Part shown: positions 15,375 to 22,745 of the stretch, one piece after another
Layout: every line of letters starts with the position of its first letter
Position numbering within the stretch: the first letter of the stretch is position 1
Assembly: GCA_018436785.1 (NCBI GenBank)
Contig: JAHDKR010000045.1
Coordinates: 1-37,099, forward strand
Source: Synergistaceae bacterium
GTDB lineage: Bacteria > Synergistota > Synergistia > Synergistales > Aminobacteriaceae
DNA length: 37,099 bases
Direction: 5' to 3'
Position numbers and translations under genes: made by a program
Notes under the pieces: generated by a model
The model's database searches: none
What the model was told of the DNA's origin: nothing
Seen by the model: the letters and a program-made list of their open reading frames with translations, nothing else

Positions 15375-16790
15375 TCACCTATTGAAATTCAGCTGAAAGT
15401 ATTCCTTTGCATTGTTGAAGCAGACATCTTGAACTACAGAGCCGAGAAGCGCGTAGTCCTCCGGCAGTTCCCCTCGTTCCACGTCGGACCCGAGCAGATC
15501 GCAGAGGATGCGGCGGAAGTACTCGTGCCTCGGATAGGAGAGGAAGCTCCTCGAATCGGTCAGCATACCGACGAAGCGGGAGAGCAATCCGACAGAGGAA
15601 AGGGCGCGAAGCTGCCTCGTCATGCCGTCCTTCGTGTCGGCGAACCACCAGGCGGAGCCCATCTGCATCTTGCCGGGGATCTTTCCGTCCTGAAAGCTGC
15701 CGAGGATAGTCGGGATCATGTCGTTGTCCTTGGGGTTGAGCGAGTACACGATGGTCTTCGTCAGCTTGCCCGTCCGTTCGAGGCGGTCGAGAAGGCGTAC
15801 AAGCGCGCGCCCCTGTTCGAAGTCGCCCATGGAGTCGTACCCCGTGTTCGGGCCGAGACGGCTGAACGCGCGGGAATTGTTGTTGCGCATGGCTCCCAGG
15901 TGGAGCTGCTGCACCCACCCCTGGTTCGCGTCCATCGTGAGCATCTCGAAGAGAACGGCCGAACGGAAGCGCGCGAGCGCGTCCCCCGTGACAGTTTTCC
16001 CCCTTCGCAGCGCCGCAAAGGAGCCCTCTACATCCTCGGTGGTCCATTCGACTGAGTAGGGAGTCTCGATTCCGTAGTCCGAGAGTCGGCATCCCTTGCC
16101 GTGAAAGTACTGGTGCCTGCGCCAGATGCACTCGATGAAACGTCCGAAGGAGTCCACTTTTACGTCGGTGAGTTCGGCGAGCGAGTCGAGCCACGGATTG
16201 AACTGGTCCGGGAGGTGGGCGTCGAGGGCGCGGTCGGGGCGGAAGGCGGGCGCGACAAGCGTTTCGAAACCGCTCTTTTTGATGGCCTCGTGGTGTTCAA
16301 GCGAGTCGGCGGGGTCGTCCGTGGTGCACAGGGCGGCGACGTTGAATTTTCGGATCAGCCCGCGGATCGAGAACTCCTTCTTCCGGAGCATCTTCGAACA
16401 GTGGTCGTGAATTTCGGCGGCCGTGTCCGCGTTCAACAGCGTCTCGACGCCGAAGATTCGCTGCAGTTCGAGGTGCGTCCAGTGGTAGAGCGGGTTGCCG
16501 ATGGTCTGAGGAACTACCTTCGCCCACGCGGCAAACTTCTCCTCGGGGGAGGCGTCGCCGGTGACGAAGCGCTCGTCGACGCCGCACGCCCTCATAGCGC
16601 GCCACTTGTAGTGATCTCCTCCCAGCCACGCCTCGGCAAGGGAGGCGAACTGTGTATCGCCCGCTATTTCCTCCGCGGGAATATGGCAGTGGTAGTCGAA
16701 TATCGGCATCGGGGCGGCGTATTCGTGGTAGAGCTTTTGCGCCGCCTTGGAATGCAGAAGGAAATCCTTATCCAGAAACTTTTTCGCCAT
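15375..16790 (-). CDS. uxaC: Glucuronate/galacturonate isomerase
   Basis: UxaC (EC 5.3.1.12) interconverts D-glucuronate with D-fructuronate and D-galacturonate with D-tagaturonate, the first step of hexuronate breakdown. The 471-residue protein is full length and belongs to the amidohydrolase superfamily. The metal motif DYHCH lies at 32-36, followed by IPAEEIA. Other family segments are GGDHYKWRAMRACGVDE, GNPLYHWTHLELQR, FNVAALCTTDDP and, near the end, VGMLTDSRSFLSYPRHEYFRR. The ATG at 16790 is chosen because AAGGAGGAG stands just before it; the open frame continues to a TTG at 16808 inside that ribosome site. It is followed after 116 bases by the TRAP operon, so import and isomerisation are encoded together, with the next two enzymes (uxaA, uxaB) in the converging operon. 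Confidence 0.94.
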   Translation of the reverse strand: MAKKFLDKDFLLHSKAAQKLYHEYAAPMPIFDYHCHIPAEEIAGDTQFASLAEAWLGGDHYKWRAMRACGVDERFVTGDASPEEKFAAWAKVVPQTIGNPLYHWTHLELQRIFGVETLLNADTAAEIHDHCSKMLRKKEFSIRGLIRKFNVAALCTTDDPADSLEHHEAIKKSGFETLVAPAFRPDRALDAHLPDQFNPWLDSLAELTDVKVDSFGRFIECIWRRHQYFHGKGCRLSDYGIETPYSVEWTTEDVEGSFAALRRGKTVTGDALARFRSAVLFEMLTMDANQGWVQQLHLGAMRNNNSRAFSRLGPNTGYDSMGDFEQGRALVRLLDRLERTGKLTKTIVYSLNPKDNDMIPTILGSFQDGKIPGKMQMGSAWWFADTKDGMTRQLRALSSVGLLSRFVGMLTDSRSFLSYPRHEYFRRILCDLLGSDVERGELPEDYALLGSVVQDVCFNNAKEYFQLNFNR

Positions 16791-16940
16791 AGCGTCTCCT
16801 CCTTGCAAATGGTTTCATACTCTGAAAATGTATTTTACTCTATGATAAGAATTTTTGCACGGAGAAATCGTAGGAACTATTCGGCGGGAGGTCTTAAGAG
16901 GCGGGAAAAAGACTAATCGGAACGAGCGTCGTCGCCAAAG

Positions 16941-16960
16941 TTGAGTACTTGAACTCAAGT
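16941..16960. promoter_or_regulatory. Candidate operator dyad between uxaC and the regulator gene
   Basis: Two interleaved dyads share these bases: TTGAGT-N6-ACTCAA (16941-16958) and ACTTGA-AC-TCAAGT (16947-16960). The second resembles the short near-perfect palindromes bound by FCD-domain (FadR-type GntR) regulators. The site is upstream of the regulator promoter at 17007 and about 150 bases upstream of uxaC. The gap 16791-17120 otherwise shows only that promoter and a weak minus-strand TAAAAT box. Confidence 0.45.
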
Positions 16961-17006
16961 CTGTTATCGTTGAAAGAGCAGAATACGCATAAGAACAGAT
17001 TTCTCA

Positions 17007-17035
17007 TTGACAGTAATGGCGTTTTACGATACTCT
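17007..17035 (+). promoter_or_regulatory. Candidate promoter of the regulator / TAXI operon
   Basis: A perfect -35 TTGACA (17007-17012) is followed after 17 bases by TACTCT (17030-17035), or after 15 bases by the better GATACT (17028-17033). The dyad at 16941-16960 lies 47-66 bases upstream of it. Confidence 0.5.
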
Positions 17036-17120
17036 GGATAAAAATGCTACTCATCGTTGATGAGCTGCGTTCATGAGCAGAGTATCGGGAAGACAAATAT
17101 CAAGGTGTCAGGTGAATAAA

Positions 17121-17870
17121 ATGGGAAATAAAGGAAAATTAGAAGATGTTGAGTTCATGGTGCTGTCAATTCTTTATACGGACGTTGCTCCTTTAGGCGC
17201 GGGAACGATACGGGAACTTTTGGAAGAGCGCGGGATTGCGCTTGGAGAAGCGACTGTTGGGCGTATTCTGAAGCGACTTGACTCTCAAAGGTTTGTTGAG
17301 CGTGTCGGTTTTCAAGGGAGGCGTATTTCCGAAGAAGGCCGAAAGAGGTACGGAGAGCTCAGCCTCAGGAGCGTTCGAAACAAGTCTGCGGAAGCGTTTA
17401 TCGATGCGCTGAAAGGAGAAGGCGGGCAGCATTTGCATGATGTACTTGTTGCGAGGAGGGCGTTGGAATCGGAAACGGCGGCTCTTGCTGCGCGAAACGC
17501 CACTTTGACGCAGGTTGAAGAAATGAGGGCGATCCTTCAAGAGATGGATATTCTGCTTTCTTCCGGCAGAAGTATGGCGGCTACCGACAGAGAATTTCAT
17601 AAAAAAATTGCACGAGCTTCCGGAAACAAAGTGCTGGAATATGCTTTGGATGTAATTCGGCAAAACGGCGAGGATTCGAATTTGGTGGAGTTTATCAGGT
17701 GTAGTGCGGGAAGCGCTATCGGACGAGACCACAAAGAAATCTTCAAAGCTATTGAAAAGAAGGATGAAGATCGCTCGAGACTGCTTATGACGGCTCATCT
17801 GGACAATATTCTTGAGGATCTGAATCGTTTCGAGGAGGATCAGCGAGGAAGAACCGTGAATGCAGGGTAA
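17121..17870 (+). CDS. Transcriptional regulator: RNase R-type winged helix fused to FCD ligand domain
   Basis: This 249-residue DNA-binding protein has an unusual make-up. Residues about 8-75 read like the RNase R/NrpR-type winged helix (HTH_12), including AGTIRELLEERG, GRILKRLDSQRFVERVG and RRISEEGRKRYGEL, not the usual GntR winged helix. Residues about 95-240 resemble the all-helical FCD effector domain of FadR-type GntR regulators: RRALESETAALAARN, DREFHKKIARASGN and a later HKEIFKAIEKKDEDRSRLLMTAHL with the typical metal or ligand His positions. ATG 17121 is preferred because AGGTG lies 6 bases before it; ATG 17073 is an in-frame alternative. It starts 55 bases upstream of the TAXI operon and probably controls it, with an organic acid as effector. 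Control of the neighbouring hexuronate genes is possible. Confidence 0.8.
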   Translation: MGNKGKLEDVEFMVLSILYTDVAPLGAGTIRELLEERGIALGEATVGRILKRLDSQRFVERVGFQGRRISEEGRKRYGELSLRSVRNKSAEAFIDALKGEGGQHLHDVLVARRALESETAALAARNATLTQVEEMRAILQEMDILLSSGRSMAATDREFHKKIARASGNKVLEYALDVIRQNGEDSNLVEFIRCSAGSAIGRDHKEIFKAIEKKDEDRSRLLMTAHLDNILEDLNRFEEDQRGRTVNAG

Positions 17871-17924
17871 TCTCCATGGAAGCAAGCGTTCCAAAACAAT
17901 CTGTCTTGAGGAGGGGGTAACGAA

Positions 17925-18896
17925 ATGAACAAGGTTGTCGGACGTTGTGTGTGCGGTGTTGCGTTGCTTTTATCGGTAGTCGTGCCAGTGTGGGCGGCTC
18001 CACAGTTCCTCACTGTTGCGGGAGGTCCCGTGGGAGGAGAGTGGTATATTCTTGGTGGGATTCTCGCGGAAATTATCAAGCCGGTATTGCCTGAAACGAA
18101 GATCAATGCAACGACAGGGGGCGCCGTGGCCAATCTGACAAGCGTTCAGCGGGAGAAAGTCGATCTTGCAACAACCCAGGATCAGCTTCTTTTTGTCGCA
18201 AGGAAAGGCGAAGGAGGATTCGCCGAGGCAGGTCCTCACGAAGACGTGGTGGGCCTTGCATATCTCTCTGAAATATATATGGGGGTCTTTTTGGTGCGTG
18301 AGGACTACTCCGTCACCTCAATAGAAGAGATTGTGGAAAAGAAACTGCCGATCCGTATTCTCACAGCGCCAAAAGGCTCTTCTCCTTCCGCCGCGACCGA
18401 GCGCATGTTGGCGGAGTACGGAATAACTCCTGAGAAACTGAAAGAGTGGGGCGGCTCCATTAATTACGTATCGTACGCCGAGTCCAGCTCTCTTATCAGC
18501 GACGGACACGCCGACGCCTATTGCGGTCCGATAATGCCGGCGACCATAGAGCTCTCGGTGAATCGGAAGCTCAAAGTCCTGCCTGTGAATGAAGCGGTTC
18601 TTGCAGCTTTGAATGAAAAGTATAAATACGGTGTTTCTTTCATTCCGGGAGGATCCTATTCTTTTATTTCCGCCGATACCAAAGTCTTTACTGAATCACC
18701 AATCCTTGTCGTGAATAAAAAGATGGATGAAGATGTTGCGTACAGGATTGTAAAAGCAATTGCGGAGAAGCATGAACGTATTCGCGAAGCCGGCCCTACC
18801 TACAAAAACTTTTCTCCCGAAAAGATGTCCAATATAATCGGCGGTCCCGTGCACCCGGGCGCGGCGAAGTTCTATCACGACATTGGATTGAATTGA
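17925..18896 (+). CDS. TAXI-family TRAP solute-binding protein
   Basis: This 323-residue periplasmic binding protein has a signal peptide (about 1-24, cleavage near VWA/APQF). The mature start, FLTVAGGPVGGEWYILGG, and the following TTGGAVANLTSVQREKVDLATTQ are hallmarks of the TAXI family, where the glycines and NL segment line the ligand site. TAXI proteins deliver small carboxylates, such as glutamate or 2-oxoglutarate in known cases, to a fused DctQM permease. Such a permease is encoded 81 bases downstream. A ribosome site GAGGAGGG stands before the ATG. The regulator gene ends 54 bases upstream. Between this gene and the permease is a perfect 13-bp hairpin. The ligand is unknown; the lyase downstream suggests a 2-oxo acid or sugar acid. 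Confidence 0.93.
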   Translation: MNKVVGRCVCGVALLLSVVVPVWAAPQFLTVAGGPVGGEWYILGGILAEIIKPVLPETKINATTGGAVANLTSVQREKVDLATTQDQLLFVARKGEGGFAEAGPHEDVVGLAYLSEIYMGVFLVREDYSVTSIEEIVEKKLPIRILTAPKGSSPSAATERMLAEYGITPEKLKEWGGSINYVSYAESSSLISDGHADAYCGPIMPATIELSVNRKLKVLPVNEAVLAALNEKYKYGVSFIPGGSYSFISADTKVFTESPILVVNKKMDEDVAYRIVKAIAEKHERIREAGPTYKNFSPEKMSNIIGGPVHPGAAKFYHDIGLN

Positions 18897-18918
18897 ACAG
18901 AGTCCAGAGCAATGCGCT

Positions 18919-18949
18919 CGCTACCGGGGAAATGTCTTCCCCGGTAGCG
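18919..18949 (+). other. Strong intercistronic hairpin after the TAXI binding-protein gene
   Basis: A perfect 13-bp stem, CGCTACCGGGGAA (18919-18931) with TTCCCCGGTAGCG (18937-18949), has a 5-base loop. No T run follows, so it is more likely an mRNA stabiliser or processing barrier than a terminator. It sits 22 bases after the binding-protein stop and 28 before the permease gene. Confidence 0.75.
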
Positions 18950-18977
18950 CTTCCCGAAGACCTCCGGAGGGTAAATT

Positions 18978-20879
18978 ATGGTTTCTGAAAATAAACTTCT
19001 GTCGTTTGTGCTGACCGGGCTTTCGAGCATTTTTGTTGCGTTTCACCTGTTTACCGCAATGTACGGAACCGTTCCCGTACAGCTCCAGAGGAGTTTTCAT
19101 CTTTCTTTGGCGACGATGATCGGTTTTTTGTGTTACCCGTGTTGTAAAAAGCTTGGCATACGATGGTGGGATGCTCTTCTTGCATCCTTTGCAGCTGTCG
19201 CATTCGGCTACATCGCCTTCAATTTCGACAGAATCGCCCTGCGCCAGTCTTTAATTAGCCCTTTGTCATTGTTCGATCTTCTCATGGGGGGCGCGGTTCT
19301 CCTGCTTGTTCTTGAGATGACGCGGAGAGTAGCCGGGCTTGTTTTGAGTATTGTAGGTTGTGTTGCACTTGTGTATATGTTTTTTGGAAGATACTTCCCC
19401 AGAATGATATCTCACCCCGGTTTCTCTCTGCAGGATATCATCGATTATCAGATTTACGGCTTGGACGGCGTCTACTCTATGCCCTTGGGTATTTCCGCAA
19501 CGTATATAGTACTTTTCATTATTTTGGGGACGCTCATGGAGTACTCGAAGACCGGAGACCTCATAATGGATCTTGGAAAGATGGCTGCCGGTAAGTACAG
19601 AGGGGGGCCGGCGAAGGTCGCGTGCATCACTTCGGCGTTTTTCGGGTCGATTTCGGGAAGCGCCGCCGCCAACGTGTACGCGACTGGAACATTTACTATC
19701 CCGATGATGAAACAAATCGGGTATACGCCCTCCATCGCAGGGGCCGTTGAAGCCGTCGCCTCGACGGGGGGGCAGATTATGCCCCCGATAATGGGCGCCG
19801 CGGCTTTCTTAATGGCCGAACTTCTGGGTATCCCATACCTCCAGGTGTGTAAGGCGGCGCTTATTCCGGCTGTCCTCTACTATGTTTCCCTTATTCTTGT
19901 CCTTGATTTCGAGGCGGCAAAAGAAGGAATCAAGGGACTCTCCAAGGATCAGATACCTACTTTGCGTTCTGTTGTGTCCCGATTGTATCTCCTGCTCCCT
20001 CTCGTGCTTCTGGTAGCGGTGCTGATACGCGGCTACACTCCATTTCGGGCTGCCTTTCTGGCTATTCTTGCAAGCTTTTTCCTGAGCATGCTGCGTTCGG
20101 ATACGCGCTTTTCGCCGCGTTCTTTTTTTGAGGCGGTCTTTGTCTCCGCAAAGAGAACAGTGATGATCGCAGTGGCCTGCGCCGCAGCCGGCATTGTTAT
20201 CGGCGCGATTACCCTCACTGGAATCGGACTCTCTCTTTCGAGCATCATTATGACGCTTTCCGGCGGCAATCTCTTGCTCGGACTTATTCTCATCATGTTG
20301 TGCTGCATCGTGATGGGCATGGGCACGCCGACCACAGTCGCCTACGTCATTGTTGCGACCCTTGGCGTACCTGTCATGCGAAACTTCGGCTTCGACCCGA
20401 TTCCTTCGCATTTTTTCGTTTTCTATTTTGCCGTGCTCTCGATGATTACTCCCCCAGTAGCCATCGCCGCATACGCTGCTGCCGATATCGCCAAAGAGGA
20501 CGCGATGAAGATCGGTTTCCAGTCAATAAAGATCGCTGCGGTGATTTTTGTTATCCCGTTTGTGTTCGTTTTTGACCGAGGGTTGCTTTTCGATGCGCCC
20601 GCGCTCACCATTATTCTTAGAACTTTCGCCACGCTGGTGTCGATCGTCTTCTTCGCCGGCGCAGCCACCGGGTGGCTCTTCAGACGACTCAACATATTCT
20701 GGAGAGCTCTTCTTGTAGCGCTCTTTCTGGCGGTGAACGCACCGTTTGTTCCTTTGTCGTTAGCAGGTATCGGAGCTGGCGTGGCCGCCGGTTTGTGGCT
20801 TTTTTTCGCGCAAAGAGGTTCGCGTATTTCGGGGGAAAGCACTATTAAAAAGACTATTGGGAAGGATGATCTGGTATGA
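18978..20879 (+). CDS. TRAP transporter fused permease (DctQM, TAXI type)
   Basis: This 633-residue polytopic membrane protein is a single chain containing both small and large TRAP subunits, as usual for TAXI systems. The N-terminal part (about 1-180) supplies the DctQ-like helices. The C-terminal part carries DctM motifs such as FFGSISGSAAANVYATGTFTIP, EAVASTGGQIMPPIMGAAAFLMAE and, later, GMGTPTTVAYVIVATLGVP and AVLSMITPPVAIAAYAAADIA. It imports the ligand of the preceding binding protein, probably with sodium. A GGAGGG ribosome site precedes the ATG. The stop overlaps the start of the DapA-family gene by four bases (ATGA), so transporter and enzyme are translationally coupled. This makes it likely that the imported compound, or a near product, is the lyase substrate. 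Confidence 0.94.
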   Translation: MVSENKLLSFVLTGLSSIFVAFHLFTAMYGTVPVQLQRSFHLSLATMIGFLCYPCCKKLGIRWWDALLASFAAVAFGYIAFNFDRIALRQSLISPLSLFDLLMGGAVLLLVLEMTRRVAGLVLSIVGCVALVYMFFGRYFPRMISHPGFSLQDIIDYQIYGLDGVYSMPLGISATYIVLFIILGTLMEYSKTGDLIMDLGKMAAGKYRGGPAKVACITSAFFGSISGSAAANVYATGTFTIPMMKQIGYTPSIAGAVEAVASTGGQIMPPIMGAAAFLMAELLGIPYLQVCKAALIPAVLYYVSLILVLDFEAAKEGIKGLSKDQIPTLRSVVSRLYLLLPLVLLVAVLIRGYTPFRAAFLAILASFFLSMLRSDTRFSPRSFFEAVFVSAKRTVMIAVACAAAGIVIGAITLTGIGLSLSSIIMTLSGGNLLLGLILIMLCCIVMGMGTPTTVAYVIVATLGVPVMRNFGFDPIPSHFFVFYFAVLSMITPPVAIAAYAAADIAKEDAMKIGFQSIKIAAVIFVIPFVFVFDRGLLFDAPALTIILRTFATLVSIVFFAGAATGWLFRRLNIFWRALLVALFLAVNAPFVPLSLAGIGAGVAAGLWLFFAQRGSRISGESTIKKTIGKDDLV

Positions 20880-21796
20880 AGAAAGAATTGGTTCGCCCTT
20901 CGGGGTCGTGGGTTGCCTTGATAACGCCTTTTACATCGAACGACGAGGTCGATTTGAAAGGGTTCGAAAAACTGGTGGATTTTCACGCGGCGAACAAAAC
21001 GGACGGCGTTGTGTTTATGGGCTCCACCGGGGAAGCGCCCTCTCTCTCGTTTGACGAAAAGAGAGAAATCATTGCGAGTATGGCCCTTTACTGCAAGGGG
21101 AAAATTCCAGCCCTTTTCGGCGTAACGTGTTCGACAACGAAGGAGACAGTGCGTCTTGCGCAGTTTGCAGAAGCGCAGGGAGCGGACGGAATCCTCATGG
21201 TGGTTCCTCCGTATATCATTCCTCCGCAGGATGCGATCTACGACTTTTTTGCGACAGTTGCGAAATCTGTTTCCATCTCGGTGACGATTTACAACAATCC
21301 CGGCAGAGTCATTGCGAATATTGATCCGGCTACCGTTTCGATGCTTGCCGATATACCGAACATCGTTGCGGACAAAGAGGCAGTGCCGAACAACAACCAG
21401 CTTATCGGCGTCATGGGCGCCGTAGGCGGAAAGATGAATGTCCTCTGCTGCGATTCGCCCAAATTTGGAATCATCCTTCCGCTTCTGGCGATGGGAGGAC
21501 ACGGCACGGCGAATGTAACGGGCAATATTATCCCGAAAGAGTTCGCGGAGATGTCGAAACCATGGACTTGCTGGGAGGACGCTCAAAGAGCGAAGGAGCT
21601 TTTCTTCCAATACAAACCTCTGCTGGATTTGGCCTATGCCGCCGTCAATCCGGTTTCAATAAAAGCCGCGGTCGGATTAATAGGGCTTCCCGCCGGAAAC
21701 CCGCGCGCGCCCCTTCAGCCTTTGAAGGGACCGATTCTTGAAAACGCCAAAAGACTCGTCGAGCAGTTCAAATTACGGGAACGCTACGGCCTGTAG
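20876..21796 (+). CDS. DapA/NanA-family lyase or synthase of unknown substrate
   Basis: This 306-residue TIM-barrel protein belongs to the dihydrodipicolinate synthase / N-acetylneuraminate lyase superfamily. It uses a lysine Schiff base to form or cleave a pyruvate-containing C-C bond. Expected residues are present: GSTGE (49-53), Y139 in IYNNPGR, R144, and Schiff-base K167 in VADKEAV. One key difference is visible. True DHDPS has two adjacent tyrosines in TPYYN, but this protein has PPYIIPP (Y113, I114), so the second tyrosine of the catalytic relay is missing. Genuine lysine biosynthesis is therefore unlikely. The ATGA overlap with the TRAP permease indicates a catabolic aldolase or hydratase acting on the imported acid. 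2-Keto-3-deoxygluconate is an attractive but unproven alternative, given the uxa genes nearby. Confidence 0.85.
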   Translation: MKKELVRPSGSWVALITPFTSNDEVDLKGFEKLVDFHAANKTDGVVFMGSTGEAPSLSFDEKREIIASMALYCKGKIPALFGVTCSTTKETVRLAQFAEAQGADGILMVVPPYIIPPQDAIYDFFATVAKSVSISVTIYNNPGRVIANIDPATVSMLADIPNIVADKEAVPNNNQLIGVMGAVGGKMNVLCCDSPKFGIILPLLAMGGHGTANVTGNIIPKEFAEMSKPWTCWEDAQRAKELFFQYKPLLDLAYAAVNPVSIKAAVGLIGLPAGNPRAPLQPLKGPILENAKRLVEQFKLRERYGL

Positions 21797-21808
21797 GGAG
21801 AGAATCGG

Positions 21809-22201
21809 ATGGCGGAACTTAAAGTATTCGACGGAATGAAGCATTGTATGGCGGTATTAGGTCCCGGAGCGGACATCTACGAAGAGCTTCGCGATCTCTT
21901 CGAAAAGTCCGGCTGGGAAGAGGCGATTATTGTCAACGCGATAGGGTCTTTTGCAAGGGGAGTCGTTCGATACCCCAAAACACGCGAACTCCCTCCCGAG
22001 ATTGCCACCGTGGAGTACGAAGGACCTTTCGAGATTGCCTCCATGGTTGGAACAATAAGGAAAGAAGCGAAAGGAATCAATTTGCACCTCCATGCTTCGT
22101 TTGCCGATAAAGGAGATCATTTTTTTGGCGGAGCGCTTGGCGAAGGGAGTACCGTCTACAAAATGCTGGAGGTTTTTTTACTGGTCAAAGGCAGGGTGTG
22201 A
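21809..22201 (+). CDS. PPC/DUF296-domain protein
   Basis: This 130-residue single-domain cytoplasmic protein has the fold of the plant/prokaryote conserved (PPC, DUF296) domain. The signature region is HLHASFADKG, followed by HFFGGALGEGSTVYKMLEVFLL, where the histidines resemble the metal-binding set seen in bacterial members. Bacterial PPC proteins form trimers and are often next to small-molecule genes, but their function is not established; some in this family are annotated as DNA-binding without proof. It begins 12 bases after the DapA-family gene with a GGGAGAGAA-type ribosome site, so it is part of the TAXI operon. No catalytic role is evident from the sequence alone. Confidence 0.85.
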   Translation: MAELKVFDGMKHCMAVLGPGADIYEELRDLFEKSGWEEAIIVNAIGSFARGVVRYPKTRELPPEIATVEYEGPFEIASMVGTIRKEAKGINLHLHASFADKGDHFFGGALGEGSTVYKMLEVFLLVKGRV

Positions 22202-22205
22202 GGCG

Positions 22206-22565
22206 ATGAGTACTTTACGTATACGGTATTTCACGGACGAAGAGCGCAATGAGAACGACGGCGAGGTCATCGAGCTTCTGGAAAAAGTTATTTCATCCTT
22301 TTTTTCTCAGTACCTTGCTCGGGGGATCGAGCTTCAGCTCGAATTTCCGAAGCATGAAGGTGAAAACGTTTTTCCGGCGGGATCGCTGACGCTTTGCTTC
22401 CCGGAAGCGGGAATCACGGAAGAACGCTTGTTTTTCGAGGAGACAGGAGCGCGTGAAGTCAGCGCCGGCTCTGAGATGGAGTCTGACTTGAGGGCGGTTT
22501 TCCAGCGCTTTCTTTTATCGGTAGAAGCATCCGATGCTTCGGCGGGCTGTCGTCCTGAGGGGTGA
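22206..22565 (+). CDS. Unknown small acidic protein in the TAXI operon
   Basis: This 119-residue protein belongs to no family I recognise. It is acidic, with no signal peptide or membrane segment. It starts RIRYFTDEERNENDGEVIE and has a predicted helix VIELLEKVISSFFSQYL and a central hydrophobic strand region (GSLTLCFPEAGI). The ATG at 22206 is chosen because the PPC gene stops 5 bases earlier and a GTGAGG-like ribosome site lies between; the open frame extends further up inside the PPC gene. The tight spacing suggests translation coupled to the PPC gene and a role in the same pathway. The C-terminal 15 residues look poorly conserved and flexible. Confidence 0.65.
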   Translation: MSTLRIRYFTDEERNENDGEVIELLEKVISSFFSQYLARGIELQLEFPKHEGENVFPAGSLTLCFPEAGITEERLFFEETGAREVSAGSEMESDLRAVFQRFLLSVEASDASAGCRPEG

Positions 22566-22675
22566 ACGCTGTAAAACTTCCGTCGTTGGCGGAACAAGTA
22601 ACCGCTTTAAGAGAAGGCGTTAGCGCTATGCTGAGTAGAATTGTTTCCAGTATTAACCCCTAAAAGGAGGTGTTT

Positions 22676-22717
22676 GTGAAGACTGCTTTCCGCCTGTCTT
22701 TTCGCAGCTTTTTTTAA
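22676..22717 (+). CDS. Possible 13-residue leader peptide upstream of the AbgT gene
   Basis: A strong ribosome site, AAGGAGG (22664-22670), precedes a GTG (22676) that opens a 13-codon frame, MKTAFRLSFRSFF, ending in TAA within a T-rich run. Four of the 13 codons are Phe and three Arg. Such short, biased frames can act in attenuation. The weak pairings CTGC/GCAG (22683-22707), with seven T after them, and AAGAC/GTCTT (22679-22700) are mutually exclusive. It may equally be a chance frame. A TAGAAT -10-like box lies at 22636-22641 without a clear -35. Nothing else is seen in the gap 22566-22745. Confidence 0.3.
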   Translation: MKTAFRLSFRSFF

Positions 22718-22745
22718 CATAAAATAACTGAGGAGAGTGTGTCGT

